NCBI GenBank assembly: GCA_002964805.2
Contig: PUDQ02000110.1
Location: forward strand, 105,705 to 169,704
From: Trametes villosa
Taxonomy: Eukaryota > Basidiomycota > Agaricomycetes > Polyporales > Polyporaceae
Direction: 5' to 3'
DNA length: 64,000 bases
Below, one piece after another: positions 1-10,427 of this stretch (position 1 is the stretch's first letter; every line of letters starts with the position of its first letter). The translations under genes and the position numbers were made by a program. The notes under the pieces are model-generated. The model was given only the letters and a program-made list of their open reading frames with translations. It made no database searches and was not told the DNA's origin.

Positions 1-810
1 GGGGAACAAGGGTATAGGGAGGCTGTGAAGCAATCCCAAAGGAAGTGCGTTCGAGCTCTTCGTCATCTGGCAGGCGCCGCATGACGCGCAAAACTGTTCC
101 ACGTCCCGGGACATCTTCGGCCACCAGAACCACCGCCTCGCATATTCAGCGGTTTTCTGGGTGCCTAGGTGTCCCAGGGTGCGGTGAGCAAGGTCGATTA
201 TGAGCTCGCGCATGCTGCGTTTCCCCAGACGGCCATACGGTACGCACAGCACCCGCTTGCCAAAGCGGTTGTTCACGTACAGTAGCCCGTCTTGCATATC
301 AAATGTCGGAAACGCTTCTAGCTTGGCCCCCACTTTCGAGAAAGTGGTGTCCTTGTCGTACAGTCGTTTCACTGCGTCGAGGAACCCAGGCTCCCGTTGG
401 ATGTCTTGGTCCAACGGGGGGCCGTTCTGGAGTGCATCCTGTACTCGCGCGGCAACAGCCACTCCTGCGGGAGGGGATGGAACGTGCGCCGTCGAGAGCA
501 CGCCTGCTTCTAATTCGCGGTCCTCGACGACTTCGCGGAGAGCGCGGAGCGCGACTTCCGCCACAGTTTGCTCGATCTCCTCCCGTCGGACATCAGCAAT
601 GTCCTCCAGATCGGGGTCCAGCCTGACGTCCGCATTGACATAGTCATAGGCCGGGCGGAGTTCGTCGGGCGCGTCGTTCTCGAAATATCGAGAGAGACAG
701 TCCGCGACTTTGTTCTCCACCCCTGGCACATGCTCGATGTCATAGTCAAATCGGGCCAGGAATTCGTCCCATCGGACTAGTCGACCGGATCGCGTGTCCC
801 GCTTGACCCG
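1..810 (-). CDS. Ty3 pol, second part: end of RNase H and start of integrase
   Basis: The minus strand is open without a stop from 810 to the window edge. It begins with the C-terminal part of RNase H (R-V-K-R-D then RWDEFLARF and the HVPG motif that precedes ADCLSR in Ty3 RNase H tails). After a charged linker it reaches the integrase zinc-binding domain: HRTLGHLG gives the two histidines (about 180-205) and FCASCGACQ the two cysteines (about 65-95), an HHCC set. The piece is the continuation of the pol frame at 3016-4765 and was separated from it by element A. The protein would tether and integrate the cDNA copy. It is truncated only by the window end. Confidence 0.88.
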
Positions 811-1480
811 CACCATCTGGTGTAGAAATAATACATCAGGAACCGGTAAGTCCTGTGGGACGCCATACAAATATAACCGGCTATAAGCGAACCCCCCCGG
901 GGCTTCCGGGATCAGTGATGGCTCCTGCCATATAGAGTAGGCAGCCTCCGGGAGGCCTGCTATCTCCCCAGAGATAGCAGATGTGGCTGATCTAGAGAGA
1001 TAGCAGCCTTATCTCTCCTGATTAGCCACATCCCTTATCTCCCGGGCCTCCCTCCCTTCCCGGTGGCCCCGGAGCGTGGGCGCTTATTTCCCGTTTAGGT
1101 CGGCAGGAGGGGGGGTGCTCCCCCCTCCATACATAGCTCAGTTCATGGCCGTTTGGGCTGTAAATATACTCATTCTGTTCGCATTTACAGGGCGAACACA
1201 ATGGTGGAACGTTCCTGGCGATTGGGTGATGTACAAGCCCGCTGATATGTAGTACTGATCTACCCTTACAGGACTGGTAAATGGGCGATATCTCGCCCAT
1301 TTCCTCGCGCGCCGCCACGGTAAAATTACCCCCGGAATCAGGTCATCAACGCGCATCGGACGAGCCCTCACGCGCGAGAATCCGACCGCGGGGGGCCGAG
1401 CTGTGTAGGTACCTCATGGGGGGAGGTGCCCCAGCTCTACCCCGGGTATCTGTGGACGGATTAGGGCGCAGAAGGGCTTA
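811..1480 (+). repeat. Left terminal inverted repeat of element A
   Basis: It pairs with 2343-3015 on the other strand with scattered substitutions and small indels. Inside are smaller palindromes, for example the GGGCGATATCTCGCCC box at about 1281-1297 and the blocks built from gatagcag/ctatctcc at 955-1010, so the arm can fold on itself as well as with its partner. Confidence 0.85.
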
Positions 1481-2342
1481 AAATACTCATGCCACGTACG
1501 GCAATGCAGGAAACCTGTATTGCGCACACCCAGCGAGGTCTACCCAATTGGAGAGGGCAGACAGTACCTACCTAGTAGTCAGCTCCCTCGCTCGATTCAG
1601 TGCTCCCCCATACTTCCAGACGGGCGCTGTCTTGTGCAATAGATGTATCCCGTACTGTACTATAGACCCCCCAATTTTCACTCCCATGCGCAACATACTG
1701 TGAAAGATATTGAGCTTGCGCTTCCTGACGGTATTCGGCCTCCTGAATATTCTTCTGTGGGCGGATCACGCCCGCGAGAGCGTCATCAGGTCCGCGTTGA
1801 GTATACCTACAAAGCGCAAAAACACGCATGTGAATTGGTGGAGAACTGAGCAAGATATTAGAGTAACACTGTCCCAGAGACAGAAGTGAGACGCGTCTCA
1901 CTCTGCTCACAAGCAGTGCCACTCGAGAATTCACTTGAGTGGCTGTCTGTAGACTGTAAAATGCATATCTCTGTCAGTTCTCCACCATTTTCCGCAAAAT
2001 CACCTGTGTTCTGCTCGTGTTTGCTGCCGCATTTTAGGTGTGTACTGCTCTCCCTGCCAGGGGTAGGCGATCTGCCCCCAGAATGGGCTACATTCTTAAA
2101 CTGATAAGCAATTTCATAGCTTGCGCACAGCGCGATAAGGAAGATGAAGGTACGCCTAAATACATGCATTCCACAGCTCCTAGGATCAAAAGAGATCTGG
2201 GGAAACGGTAAGAAACTGAGCTTTGTATGTACTATTTACTGTAGGTGTCTCAGAAAGCGTCTCATGAGGCATTCCTGCCTCTTATACGAGACAGAGGGCT
2301 AATTGCTTGGCCTGCCTATCTGCTATGCTATTACAGCTACTG

Positions 2343-3015
2343 TATAAGCCCTCCCTCACTCAAATCCGTCCATAGATGGTTGAGATACAGCTGGGGCACC
2401 TCCCCTCAGGAGGTACCCACACAGCTCAGTCCCCCGTGGTTGGATCCCCGCGCGTGAGGGCTCGTTAGGTGCGCATCAACGCTCCCATTCCGGGGCTATC
2501 TTTACCGTGGCGGCGCGCGAGGAAATGGGCGAGATATCGCCCATTTACCAGTCCTGTAAGGGCAGATCAGTACTACATACCAGCGGGCTTGTACATCACC
2601 CAATCGCCAGGAACGTTCCACCATTGTGTTCGCCCTGTAAATGCGAACAGAATGAGTATATTTACAGCCCAAACGGCCATGAACTGAGCTATGTATGGAG
2701 GGGGGAGCACCCCCCCTCCTGCCGACCTAAACGGGAAATAAGCGCCCACGCTCCGGGGCCACCGGGAAGGGAGGGAGGCCCGGGAGATAAGGGATGTGGC
2801 TAATCAGGAGAGATAAGGCTGCTATCTCTCTAGATCAGCCACATCTGCTATCTCTGGGGAGATAGCAGGCCTCCCGGAGGCTGCCTACTCTATATGGCAG
2901 GAGCCATCACTGATCCCGGAAGCCCCGGGGGGGGTTCGCTTATAGCCGGTTATATTTGTATGGCATCCCACAGGACTTACCGGTTCCTGATGTATCAACT
3001 CTACAACAGCAGCTG
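2343..3015 (-). repeat. Right terminal inverted repeat of element A
   Basis: Reverse complement of the left arm. Its outermost bases differ from the left end (CAGCTGCTG versus CACCATCTG) while the stretch from TACATCAGG inward is closely conserved. The same outer sequence recurs at the right ends of elements B and C. Confidence 0.85.
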
Positions 3016-4765
3016 TGACCCGTCTCATTTCGAGCAGGGCCTCGTGGTCGGTAGCGATACGGATACGACGTCCAATGAGGCGGTCCTCCCATTTTAGGAG
3101 CGCTTCGATGATACCCAGAGCCTCCTGTTCGTAGGTAGGGTATGATCGTTGCGCCGACGTGAACTTCTTCGACATAAATCCTGCTGGACGACATGTCTTC
3201 CAGTCCGGCCCCTGGCCGTATACAGCCCCCACCCCATAGACGGACGCGTCAGTAATGACCCAGATGGGGTCAGTACACGCGGTGTCTATGGGTTTCAGAA
3301 TGGGTGCCCTACAGGCCATGGCCTTGATCCGGTCGAGACACGTTTGATGAAGGGGCCGCCAGTAAAATGGCTGCCCATTCTTACAAATGCTCTCGAGCGG
3401 GGACGTATATGCCGACAAATCTGGTAGGAAATGCGCGAGGTACTGGACCAGGCCGAGAAAACGGAGGACTTCGTCCTTATTTTTCATTGGAGGCCAATCG
3501 CGTATCTTCCCCATTTTGTCGGTGTCCGCGTGCAGTCCTCGGTCATCGATGAGATGACCTAGGCAATCCATGCGGGGGGAGTACAGGTCTAGTTTCGTCC
3601 GACTCAGGTAGAGTTTCTGCTCCCTGAGGCGGTCGAAGACTAGCCGAAGGTGCTCCTCATGTTCCGCAATCGAGCGGGAGAACACAAAGATATCATCCAG
3701 ATATACATGGACAAAAACACCGATGTATTCTCGGAATATCCATGTCATCAACCGCTGGAACGTCCCAGGGGCGTTGCAGTCACCTTGTTGCATGACGTGC
3801 GATACCGCAGTCCCGAATATTGTGGAAAATGCCGTTTTCCATACATCGGCGACTTCGATGCGTATCTGCTCGTATGCGTCCGACATATCAATCTTAGAGC
3901 GGAATTTGGCTCTCGCCACATCCTGCCTAATATTGTCTTGGTCGGGAAACGGGGTGACGTCCTTAAACGTGTTGTCGTTGCGCTGTCGCGCATCGATAAC
4001 CGTACGGAGCTTCCCGTTCTTTTTCAGAACGCATAGGAGCGGTGCCGCCTGGTTGGCAGGCCTCATCTCCCACCAACCGGCGTCCAAGTATCGGTCCATC
4101 TTCGCCTTCAGCTCCCCGCGCAGAGCGTCGGGGCAGCGAGGGTGGTGATAGTTGTACCGATGCTGTTCGTCGATGATAGGGATACGGTGGTTGATCTCTC
4201 TCATCGGGGGCAACTCGAGCGGTATTGGCCCCACAAGGTCTTGGACTTGTTGGAACCACCGTTCCCTCAAGTGGGGAATGACCTCTGGGGGTTTGAGGTA
4301 CGTCTTTTCAGGTAATTCCTTCATGTACTGAACGACCTCCTCGTACAGGAGTTCGTTTAGCCCATAAGGGTCTTCATTCCCGTACTTGTCCCGCGGTACT
4401 CCCTTGGACGAATGCAGAGATACCCGATCACGGTCGGTTAGCTCTGGCATGTCCTTGGGGTTGCGCGGGTCCACACTCCACGGGATGGAGTGCTTCCTTG
4501 GTCGTTCACTATCGTCGGGATATTGGAACACTACTTGGTGAGGAGGAAGGGTTTCCTTCTCCTCGATGGCGGGCTCCACGGTGGCGGCGCGGTGTTCCAC
4601 CACTGGGGGAATACTGCCCGTACCCTGGCTAGCTGCCGGAGCCTCGTCCCCGCCTGGTCCTCGCGGATCAGACGAGTGGACGTCCTTCTGTTTTCGGATT
4701 TCTTCGACCACGTAGGGGAGGTGACTCGGAAGGATATGATCAGGGCTAACCTGATCAGGTTCCAT
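3016..4765 (-). CDS. Ty3 pol, first part: reverse transcriptase and RNase H
   Basis: Reading from 4765, a linker rich in acidic and proline residues leads into reverse transcriptase. The conserved blocks are visible: DMSDAYEQI for the first catalytic aspartate, the YLDD box at about residue 354 (near 3690-3702) carrying the other two, and the QRSYPTYEQEALGI stretch at the entry of RNase H, with catalytic ITDAS just before it. The reading frame then runs into element A at 3016; the residues read beyond that point belong to the transposon. It would copy the element RNA into DNA in the cytoplasmic particle. The frame is the same as gag, separated from it by one TGA at 4814-4816. No internal stop or frameshift is visible. 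Confidence 0.92.
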
Positions 4766-4813
4766 GTCCGGGTCATCCGCTACTGAGGTACTGCGTTTCG
4801 CGCGTCCATGGAG

Positions 4814-4816
4814 TCA
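4814..4816 (-). promoter_or_regulatory. In-frame TGA between gag and pol
   Basis: The gag frame (from 8227) and the pol frame (from 4765) are in the same phase and are separated by this single TGA followed by CTC. No other stop lies between them. It may be a readthrough codon that sets the gag to gag-pol ratio, or a CGA to TGA mutation in an originally fused ORF. The following CTC is close to the leaky UGA-CUA context but not identical. Confidence 0.55.
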
Positions 4817-7800
4817 GTTAGGCGCGGGCTTGAAGGCTCCCTTGGCCGTGCGATCCTTGGCTCTACGTTCCCGATAATCGTCCTCCTCCTGGAGGCTGAG
4901 TACTGGGAACGATTGCCCCTGGATCACTATGGCCCGATGCTCGAAATCGAGCTGAATGCCCTGGGCATTCATGAACGGGGTACCTATGACACAATCGTAC
5001 CGGTCCAGGTTGACAATATCGAAATATATTGTCTCCGAGACCGGTCCGAGTTGTATAGGTGCCCATGCTCCGTAGTTGATCTTAGATCGGCTGCCGGAGC
5101 AGCCCAGTTGCAGAACTATCTGCTGCTCCAATTTGACTGCTTTGATCCGGGCGATGTGCGCGAACTCGGGGGAAACCGAGTCCGTGGTACTGCCCGAATC
5201 GAATAAGGTATACGCTAGTAGCCCATTGATATTCACCAATGCGCAAAGCGAGGATTGGAGAGCCAAACTCCGCTTAGGCTGCGCGTCGATCGGTGTATTC
5301 TCTCGACGTCGTACACTCGTCGAATGCGCGAATGTCTTTGGGGGTGGCTTTATCCGAGCGGCCCTCATGTGGAGGACGATCTCGTCATCCTCCGAGTCGC
5401 TCGGTTCCGTCACCCTCATGGCGCGCATGGTGGCCGTGTAGGGCTCCTGGATCCTCATGGACCTCATAGCGGTGGCTCTCTCGACTTCCGATTCCTCCCC
5501 CTCCGACGGCGGGGTGGGGTCGTCGTCAGAGTCCCACTGGGAGCCTCCCCCAGTCCAGTCGTCGTCAGCAGACACTGCCCCCTCCTGCGGGGCCGCAGTA
5601 GGCGCGAGTTCCTCCGCGGGGTCAGGGATCTCCACCCGCTGCGCGTGGAAGCGCGCCCGTGGGGGGCGACCATTCGTGCCCGGCGGCACCTTGCCAAACT
5701 GCGGGCAGCTGGGGTCATTCTTGTAGTGGCCCGATTGTCCACAAGCGTAGCATGCCCCCGCTGCGGCTCCAGTTCCTGGTGTAGCCGGGCGAACCTGCGC
5801 GGGAGTCGGTGGACGCGCCACTTTCGGGGCGCGCTCCCTCGACGACCCTCGACGGTCCCGCGACATGGTCTTGGCGACCGGGACAGCGGGGGCCGGGAGG
5901 GCACTCGCCGGCTTCCGGTCGCGGTCGCGATTCTCTCGCTGCTTCAATCGTCCTAATGCCTGCTCGACTTGGCGAGCGTTGGTGAGGATGTCATCCTCAC
6001 TACACTCCTCCGCATTCACATTGCGATCGAGTGTGAGCACGCGGTAGATCTCGACAGGCAAACCGTCCATGAGTCGCCTACGGACAGTATAGCTATCCGG
6101 AGGTTCGACCATGCGGGATGCATGGAGCATGAGTTCCGCGTAGAACGATTCGATGCCGTCTTGTAGACGGTACCGGCACTTCTCGAACTCGAGGGTGGCT
6201 TTCGCCGCCGAGCTCGAGTGCACAAATCGCCTGTGCATGGCGCAAACGGTTTCCTCAAATGTGGGTTGGTACCCCAGCGATGGGTTATCAATACATACGG
6301 TAAACCAGTCCTCTGCCTTGCCCGTGAGTAGGGGGCGCATATAATGCACACGGCTTTTGTCCGTATCAGGGCCACATATATTATATGCTCTGAGCCACGT
6401 AAGGTACCCGTCGAGCCACGTATAAAACGTGTCATGATCGTCGGTACCGTCGTACTTCCCTGGGGAGTCAATTTTTGGTTGCTTAACTCCCGGTGGGAGA
6501 GGGGGGTGGAGGACACCGGTTTTGAACTTAATGTTATCGCAAATCTGCGCTAGCATCACGTCTCGGTGCCCATCTCCGTCGGGGGCGTACCCGCGAGCAG
6601 CTTCGCCGCCTGGTCCCTTCCGTCCCACTAGTGATAGGGGGACGGTGGGCTCCACACTCGGCTTGGATGCGACAGGGTATGCCCCGAATGCGCGCGAAAT
6701 GGGTCCCGGCTGGGGAACCCGAAACGCACGAGGCTTCGCGGTTTCGGGGGAATATCGCGGAGCGTCATCTTCGCGAGGGAGCGAATATGTCGACTCGCGG
6801 GCGGTCGGAGCGGTTCGGTGTACCGATTCGTTTCGTTCCCTCAGGGAAGACCGCAATCGTCCCATAGCCTCATCGACGTTCGGCTGCAAAGCGGACGCGA
6901 TACGGCTATTGCTACGAATTTCGTTCTCGGTACGTTGGTTGTACTCGTCAATGTGCTCCCGCTCTCTTCTATCGTTGGCGGCTACCGTTTCCGCGGTAGT
7001 CGTCCGTAGATATCCTCGAGCGGGAGGCATCAAGTGAGGCGGTACGTCACGAACACCATCGGCACCCGGTCCCGCCGGGGTACGCGAAACCACTGGAGGG
7101 TATCCCTCTGGTTCGAGTACCGGATGTGGTGAGGCCGGGAGTGGCCGAGGTAGGGCTCGAGGCGTGGAGGACGACCAGGGTGTGGATGAGTCCAACAATG
7201 CATTGGTGGACTCCAACCCTCGGTCCACGTCCCTCAACATCCGAGCACTATCGTCTGCGATACGGTTTATTCGTGACCGTAGCGCATTCACCTCAGCGGC
7301 ATACTCCTGAATCACGGACTGCCCCCGAAGGGCCATTCCGTCGATCTCTCGAGCGTTCGCATCGAGCTGAGATGCCCTGGTCGCCAATTGGCGTCGAAGT
7401 GCCATTTGCTGCTGTTGGATGACTCGCAACGAATCCTCCAGAGGGGGCTCCTGGAATGCAGAAGCTGGGTGTGTCTGTGATATCGGTGTCTGCCCCGGAG
7501 GCGGGGCACTACCTCCACGTTGTACAGCCGGGCCGTATAAGGACTCCGCATACGTGGTGGTGACCCCGTCCGGGATATGCATTGGAAGTTGTGCATGACC
7601 TTCTCGAGGGTATCCCCGGAAGGGGTCGCTCGATATGCTGGAGGGCAGTACCCCTGCCCCTGTCCAATGCTGGGTTGATCCCATCACTGGCTGGGGATGG
7701 GAAATGCCCGGGGGAACGGTTGCTGGAGCGGAGGCGCCGTGAGGAGCGCCATGGCGCACCATCAACGGATCGCCCGCCGGAGGTGATAAATCGGTAGCCA

Positions 7801-8227
7801 ACTGGTACCGGCCCAGTTGCTCTTGTCGTTGCTCGGAGGCAGCGAATACCATGTTATCCCAGTGGACACCTCCCATCGGAGTAGGGCTCGGTGGAGTGGT
7901 CTCGGATCCAGCCCCCATCGCGTTGGTGGCTGGTCGACGAGGCCCCGTACCGGCTCTACGTTGGGTCGCGTCGCTGGACGACAAGTGTGCCCCTTCGGAG
8001 GTTTCACGGATAGTGCCGTCACCTTCCGAGGGGGCGGTGGTGAAACTTTGATGTCCGGTTTCACCGGCGTTCGCAGAAACTGCGCTCGCTGATGAAGACC
8101 CGGGTATTTGGGTGCGCCCTTGGGTGCTTCTGCCGGGAGGATCTCGGATCTCGCGAGAGACGGATCCAGGCAGGGAAGCCCCATCTTCTGCTTCCTGTGA
8201 AGTAGTATGACGCACCGTGGGATCCAT
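4814..8227 (-). CDS. Ty3 gag with zinc knuckle and aspartic protease
   Basis: An open frame of 1137 codons from ATG at 8227. The first half is low-complexity, rich in proline, serine and threonine, with a stretch of heptad-like residues around 300-340. A retrotransposon gag-type domain follows (the Y-D-G-T-D-D-H-D-T-F-Y-T-W-L region). A zinc knuckle with spacing C-x2-C-x4-H-x6-C sits at about residues 824-839; the usual last spacing is x4, so this one is slightly long. Near the C-terminus the DSGST triad (about residue 1007) and the downstream D-C-V-I-G-T-P-F flap-like motif identify a retropepsin-like aspartic protease. The product would form the particle and process the polyprotein. Length and integrity suggest a fairly young copy. 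Confidence 0.9.
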   Translation of the reverse strand: MDPTVRHTTSQEAEDGASLPGSVSREIRDPPGRSTQGRTQIPGSSSASAVSANAGETGHQSFTTAPSEGDGTIRETSEGAHLSSSDATQRRAGTGPRRPATNAMGAGSETTPPSPTPMGGVHWDNMVFAASEQRQEQLGRYQLATDLSPPAGDPLMVRHGAPHGASAPATVPPGISHPQPVMGSTQHWTGAGVLPSSISSDPFRGYPREGHAQLPMHIPDGVTTTYAESLYGPAVQRGGSAPPPGQTPISQTHPASAFQEPPLEDSLRVIQQQQMALRRQLATRASQLDANAREIDGMALRGQSVIQEYAAEVNALRSRINRIADDSARMLRDVDRGLESTNALLDSSTPWSSSTPRALPRPLPASPHPVLEPEGYPPVVSRTPAGPGADGVRDVPPHLMPPARGYLRTTTAETVAANDRREREHIDEYNQRTENEIRSNSRIASALQPNVDEAMGRLRSSLRERNESVHRTAPTARESTYSLPREDDAPRYSPETAKPRAFRVPQPGPISRAFGAYPVASKPSVEPTVPLSLVGRKGPGGEAARGYAPDGDGHRDVMLAQICDNIKFKTGVLHPPLPPGVKQPKIDSPGKYDGTDDHDTFYTWLDGYLTWLRAYNICGPDTDKSRVHYMRPLLTGKAEDWFTVCIDNPSLGYQPTFEETVCAMHRRFVHSSSAAKATLEFEKCRYRLQDGIESFYAELMLHASRMVEPPDSYTVRRRLMDGLPVEIYRVLTLDRNVNAEECSEDDILTNARQVEQALGRLKQRENRDRDRKPASALPAPAVPVAKTMSRDRRGSSRERAPKVARPPTPAQVRPATPGTGAAAGACYACGQSGHYKNDPSCPQFGKVPPGTNGRPPRARFHAQRVEIPDPAEELAPTAAPQEGAVSADDDWTGGGSQWDSDDDPTPPSEGEESEVERATAMRSMRIQEPYTATMRAMRVTEPSDSEDDEIVLHMRAARIKPPPKTFAHSTSVRRRENTPIDAQPKRSLALQSSLCALVNINGLLAYTLFDSGSTTDSVSPEFAHIARIKAVKLEQQIVLQLGCSGSRSKINYGAWAPIQLGPVSETIYFDIVNLDRYDCVIGTPFMNAQGIQLDFEHRAIVIQGQSFPVLSLQEEDDYRERRAKDRTAKGAFKPAPN

Positions 8228-8254
8228 GCTCGTGTATCACTGCTAGTCGTCTCC

Positions 8255-8500
8255 TGTTGATAGGACTAGAAGTGACTTCAAAAAAATGTAAGTAACGGTA
8301 GTGTCGCCTGTTCAGACCAGAGTGAAGTGCACAGAGTCCTGAGTTGGGCGATGATAGTAATGATACATGCATGGATCCACGCCGGCGCGTACTCAGCGCC
8401 GGCGGTACTGTATAGTTCCCGCAGCCACAGCCCACGGGCGTCTAGCGCCAGCCTCCCGCCCGCGGTATCCCACCGCGGGTAACCCTAACCCCTAACAACA
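8255..8500 (-). repeat. Candidate 5' LTR of the Ty3 element
   Basis: The segment begins TGTTGATAGG and ends CCCTAACAACA, so its ends are TGTTG and CAACA as expected for an LTR. It lies directly upstream of the gag leader, and gene sequence of another kind begins just after it. The minus-strand 5' end contains TTAGGGGTTAGGGTTA, a telomere-like motif. The partner LTR is outside the window, so the boundaries are inferred from the terminal palindrome only. Confidence 0.45.
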
Positions 8501-10427
8501 AGGCTGCCGCCGGCTGCAACTTGTGCACACCGTGCTGCAAGCTGAACCCGTTGGTGTCCTGCCGTAGTGCATACCACCGGAAGGTTCGGCGGCAGGCGAC
8601 GTCAAGCACCGTTCCCGTCCCCACTCCCGGTTCCAACCCCGCTCTCCTCCCCTCTGCATCATCTACCCTTGTTCGTTCTCATGTAGACACGTCGTCCAAT
8701 ACATGCGACCCGGCGCTCGGGACCCCATCAGTCGAGGTATCAGGTATGACCACTTTGAGCCCTAGATTGGTATAGTATCGTGAATCCTTGTCTTTGAACT
8801 TTAGCGACGGTGTCTGCAACCGCGCCGTCTGCATCGCTCGCATCGTCTGCTGCGTCTTCGTCATCGCCTGCGTCCCCGATGTCCGTGCCCCCGTTGTCCG
8901 TGCCACTGCTGTCCATGCCCGTCACCATGCCGTCTTCGAGCCTGCCGATGCCCGCCGCTTTGTCCACCCTGTCGTCTGTGAATGCGCCATCACTCGATCC
9001 TGGCTCCTCGACGTCCTATGCGCAGCCGTTGAGCTCCCTATGGACAACAAACCAGGCGCTCGGTGCCTACTTAGTGCGCCAGAGAGATGATCGTCGATGT
9101 GAGGAGAAGTCTGTGCAGCGGCTAGGTGTGCTGCATGCTGAGGAGAGGCTGAAGCGAACAGTTCTGTTCCGTGTCTGGATAGAGGTATGTTGTGGTGCTC
9201 ATTGACGCTACCCACACCGTCCTCATGTGAGTGCTTAGGCAGGTCAGGAAGCGATTCAATTGCGGATCCATCTCCCTGCACACCCGCTTTATGTCTTGTC
9301 ATCTCTACCGACTCTCCTCGCAGTTCTTCCTCCTCAAACATCTCACTGCTCTATCCTCGACTGGACGACTAGTGTGTGGGTTACTGTCGACCTCGAGTCA
9401 GCTGGTACTGTGGAAAGCGGCAGGGCCGAGGTTTATCTGCGTCTTCCCGCCCTCTCGAATGATGACTGTGTTGGCCTCACCCTATCCCTTACCCTCGGCA
9501 CATCCACTACCATCAAGCGTCCCCATTCACCATCCCCTTCCCATCAGTCGCCTCAACACCTTGCCAAGCACCTGAAGCCTTGCGTCCTACCCACCTTGGG
9601 GCCCATGTCGTCGGCTGCCCTGCCATCTTCCCGTACACCATCTGGTGGTCAGAAACAGTTCCCCTCTTTGTACACCTTCTCAGACGTCTGGGACTTCGTG
9701 AAGGCGGTCGACACCCTGCGTACCTCTGCTCAGCTTGACCTTATCCCGGCCCTGGAGTGCAATCTTCTTGGTATCAAGTGCAAGAAGGCTAATTTCAATG
9801 CTATCAAGCAGGCCCTTCGACGTGGGGATGAAGAACTCTGGGGTACGTATCAGGACACCACCACTACCTTCTCAGCATACAGCAAGGCAGCATCCAACCT
9901 GAAGAATGACCAGTCAGTCCTGCCATGGTGCGCAACTGAACGACCGGCCACACGTCTTGGTGGTGAGTGATCAGAGCTGCTCGCATGCACTTACTGCTAA
10001 GGTCTTTCAAATAGCCGGATCAGGCAATCTAGACACGGCACCCGTCGATCCCTCCTCTGCTGCCACTAGCTCCCTTCCTCCCTCATCCCCATTTTGTGCA
10101 GATTCTGATATTCCATCTGGTATGCCCTCATCTCCTACTCAATTTTGAGAGTTTTTATCAAATATTGCATCTTCCAATTTTTCTAATGATCTTTCTTCCC
10201 TAATTCCTTCAGCTTCTAACCCTTCTAGTGTTGATGCATCATTTGACCCTGCTGCCTGGTTGAACATCTCTCCTGTACCTGCTTATGAGCCATTACCTGC
10301 TATTCTTACACCCCTGCTTGATGACCCCATCCAAGCCATATCTACTGACATAACCTCTGAGCAGTTTAATATCCCTTCTGGTTCACTCCCATCTGACCTC
10401 TTCCTTGATTTGGACCCATTTTACTAG
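8501..10427 (+). pseudogene. Multi-exon gene of unknown function with one in-frame stop
   Basis: Four coding blocks join in phase through short GT-AG introns at about 8744-8804 (61 bp), 9185-9238 (54 bp) and 9963-10014 (52 bp, with GTGAGT and a TTACTGCTAAG branch-like site). The frame then meets TGA at 10146-10148 but continues open, same phase, to TAG at 10425-10427. The protein is serine/proline/alanine rich at the N-terminus, has a mixed region after LGAYLVRQRDD, a basic KRPHSPSPSHQ stretch, a denser segment (FPSLYTFSDVWDFVKAVDTL onward) and an acidic tail ending DLDPFY. I do not recognise the family. The 5' end is missing: the candidate Ty3 LTR begins immediately upstream and no initiating ATG is clear. 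A 30 bp GT-AG interval (10120-10149) would also bypass the stop in frame, but that is short for an intron. Confidence 0.55.

Larger units (their letters stand above)
811..3015. mobile_element. Element A: 2205 bp long-TIR transposon without transposase
   Basis: The two ends are inverted copies of each other for about 670 bp (811-1480 against 2343-3015), beginning CACCATCTGGTGTAGAA on the left and CAGCTGCTGTTGTAGAG on the right, then sharing TACATCAGGAACCGG and beyond. The element is flanked by a 7 bp direct repeat, TGACCCG, at 804-810 and 3016-3022, and its removal joins the RNase H frame of the host Ty3 element. The central ~860 bp shows no recognisable domain; the short ORFs seen there are open on both strands and are probably not genes. 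A second copy of almost identical length lies at 20880-23083. This is a non-autonomous DNA transposon; a 7 bp duplication does not clearly assign it to hAT (8) or Mutator-like (8-11). Confidence 0.88.
1..8500 (-). mobile_element. Ty3-type LTR retrotransposon, nearly complete internal region
   Basis: The minus strand reads a candidate 5' LTR, gag with a zinc knuckle and aspartic protease, reverse transcriptase, RNase H, then the start of integrase, which leaves the window at base 1. The domain order protease-RT-RNase H-integrase is that of Ty3 (Metaviridae-type) elements of fungi. The only large break is the insertion of element A at 811-3015. The 7 bp TGACCCG on both sides of A (804-810 and 3016-3022) lets the RNase H reading frame rejoin without a stop. 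The integrase core, any chromodomain and the 3' LTR lie outside the window, so the clade within Ty3 is not settled. Confidence 0.9.

Noticed and set aside
1022..1318. Open 98 codon frame in the left arm of element A, repeated exactly in the right arm
   Set aside because: It is open in both TIR arms of A because the arms are inverted copies. In B the same frame is stopped, so conservation is of nucleotides, not of protein.
1572..2169. Overlapping short ORFs on both strands in the core of A, also present in B
   Set aside because: Both strands are open at once and differences between A and B do not favour synonymous sites on inspection. No domain was recognised.
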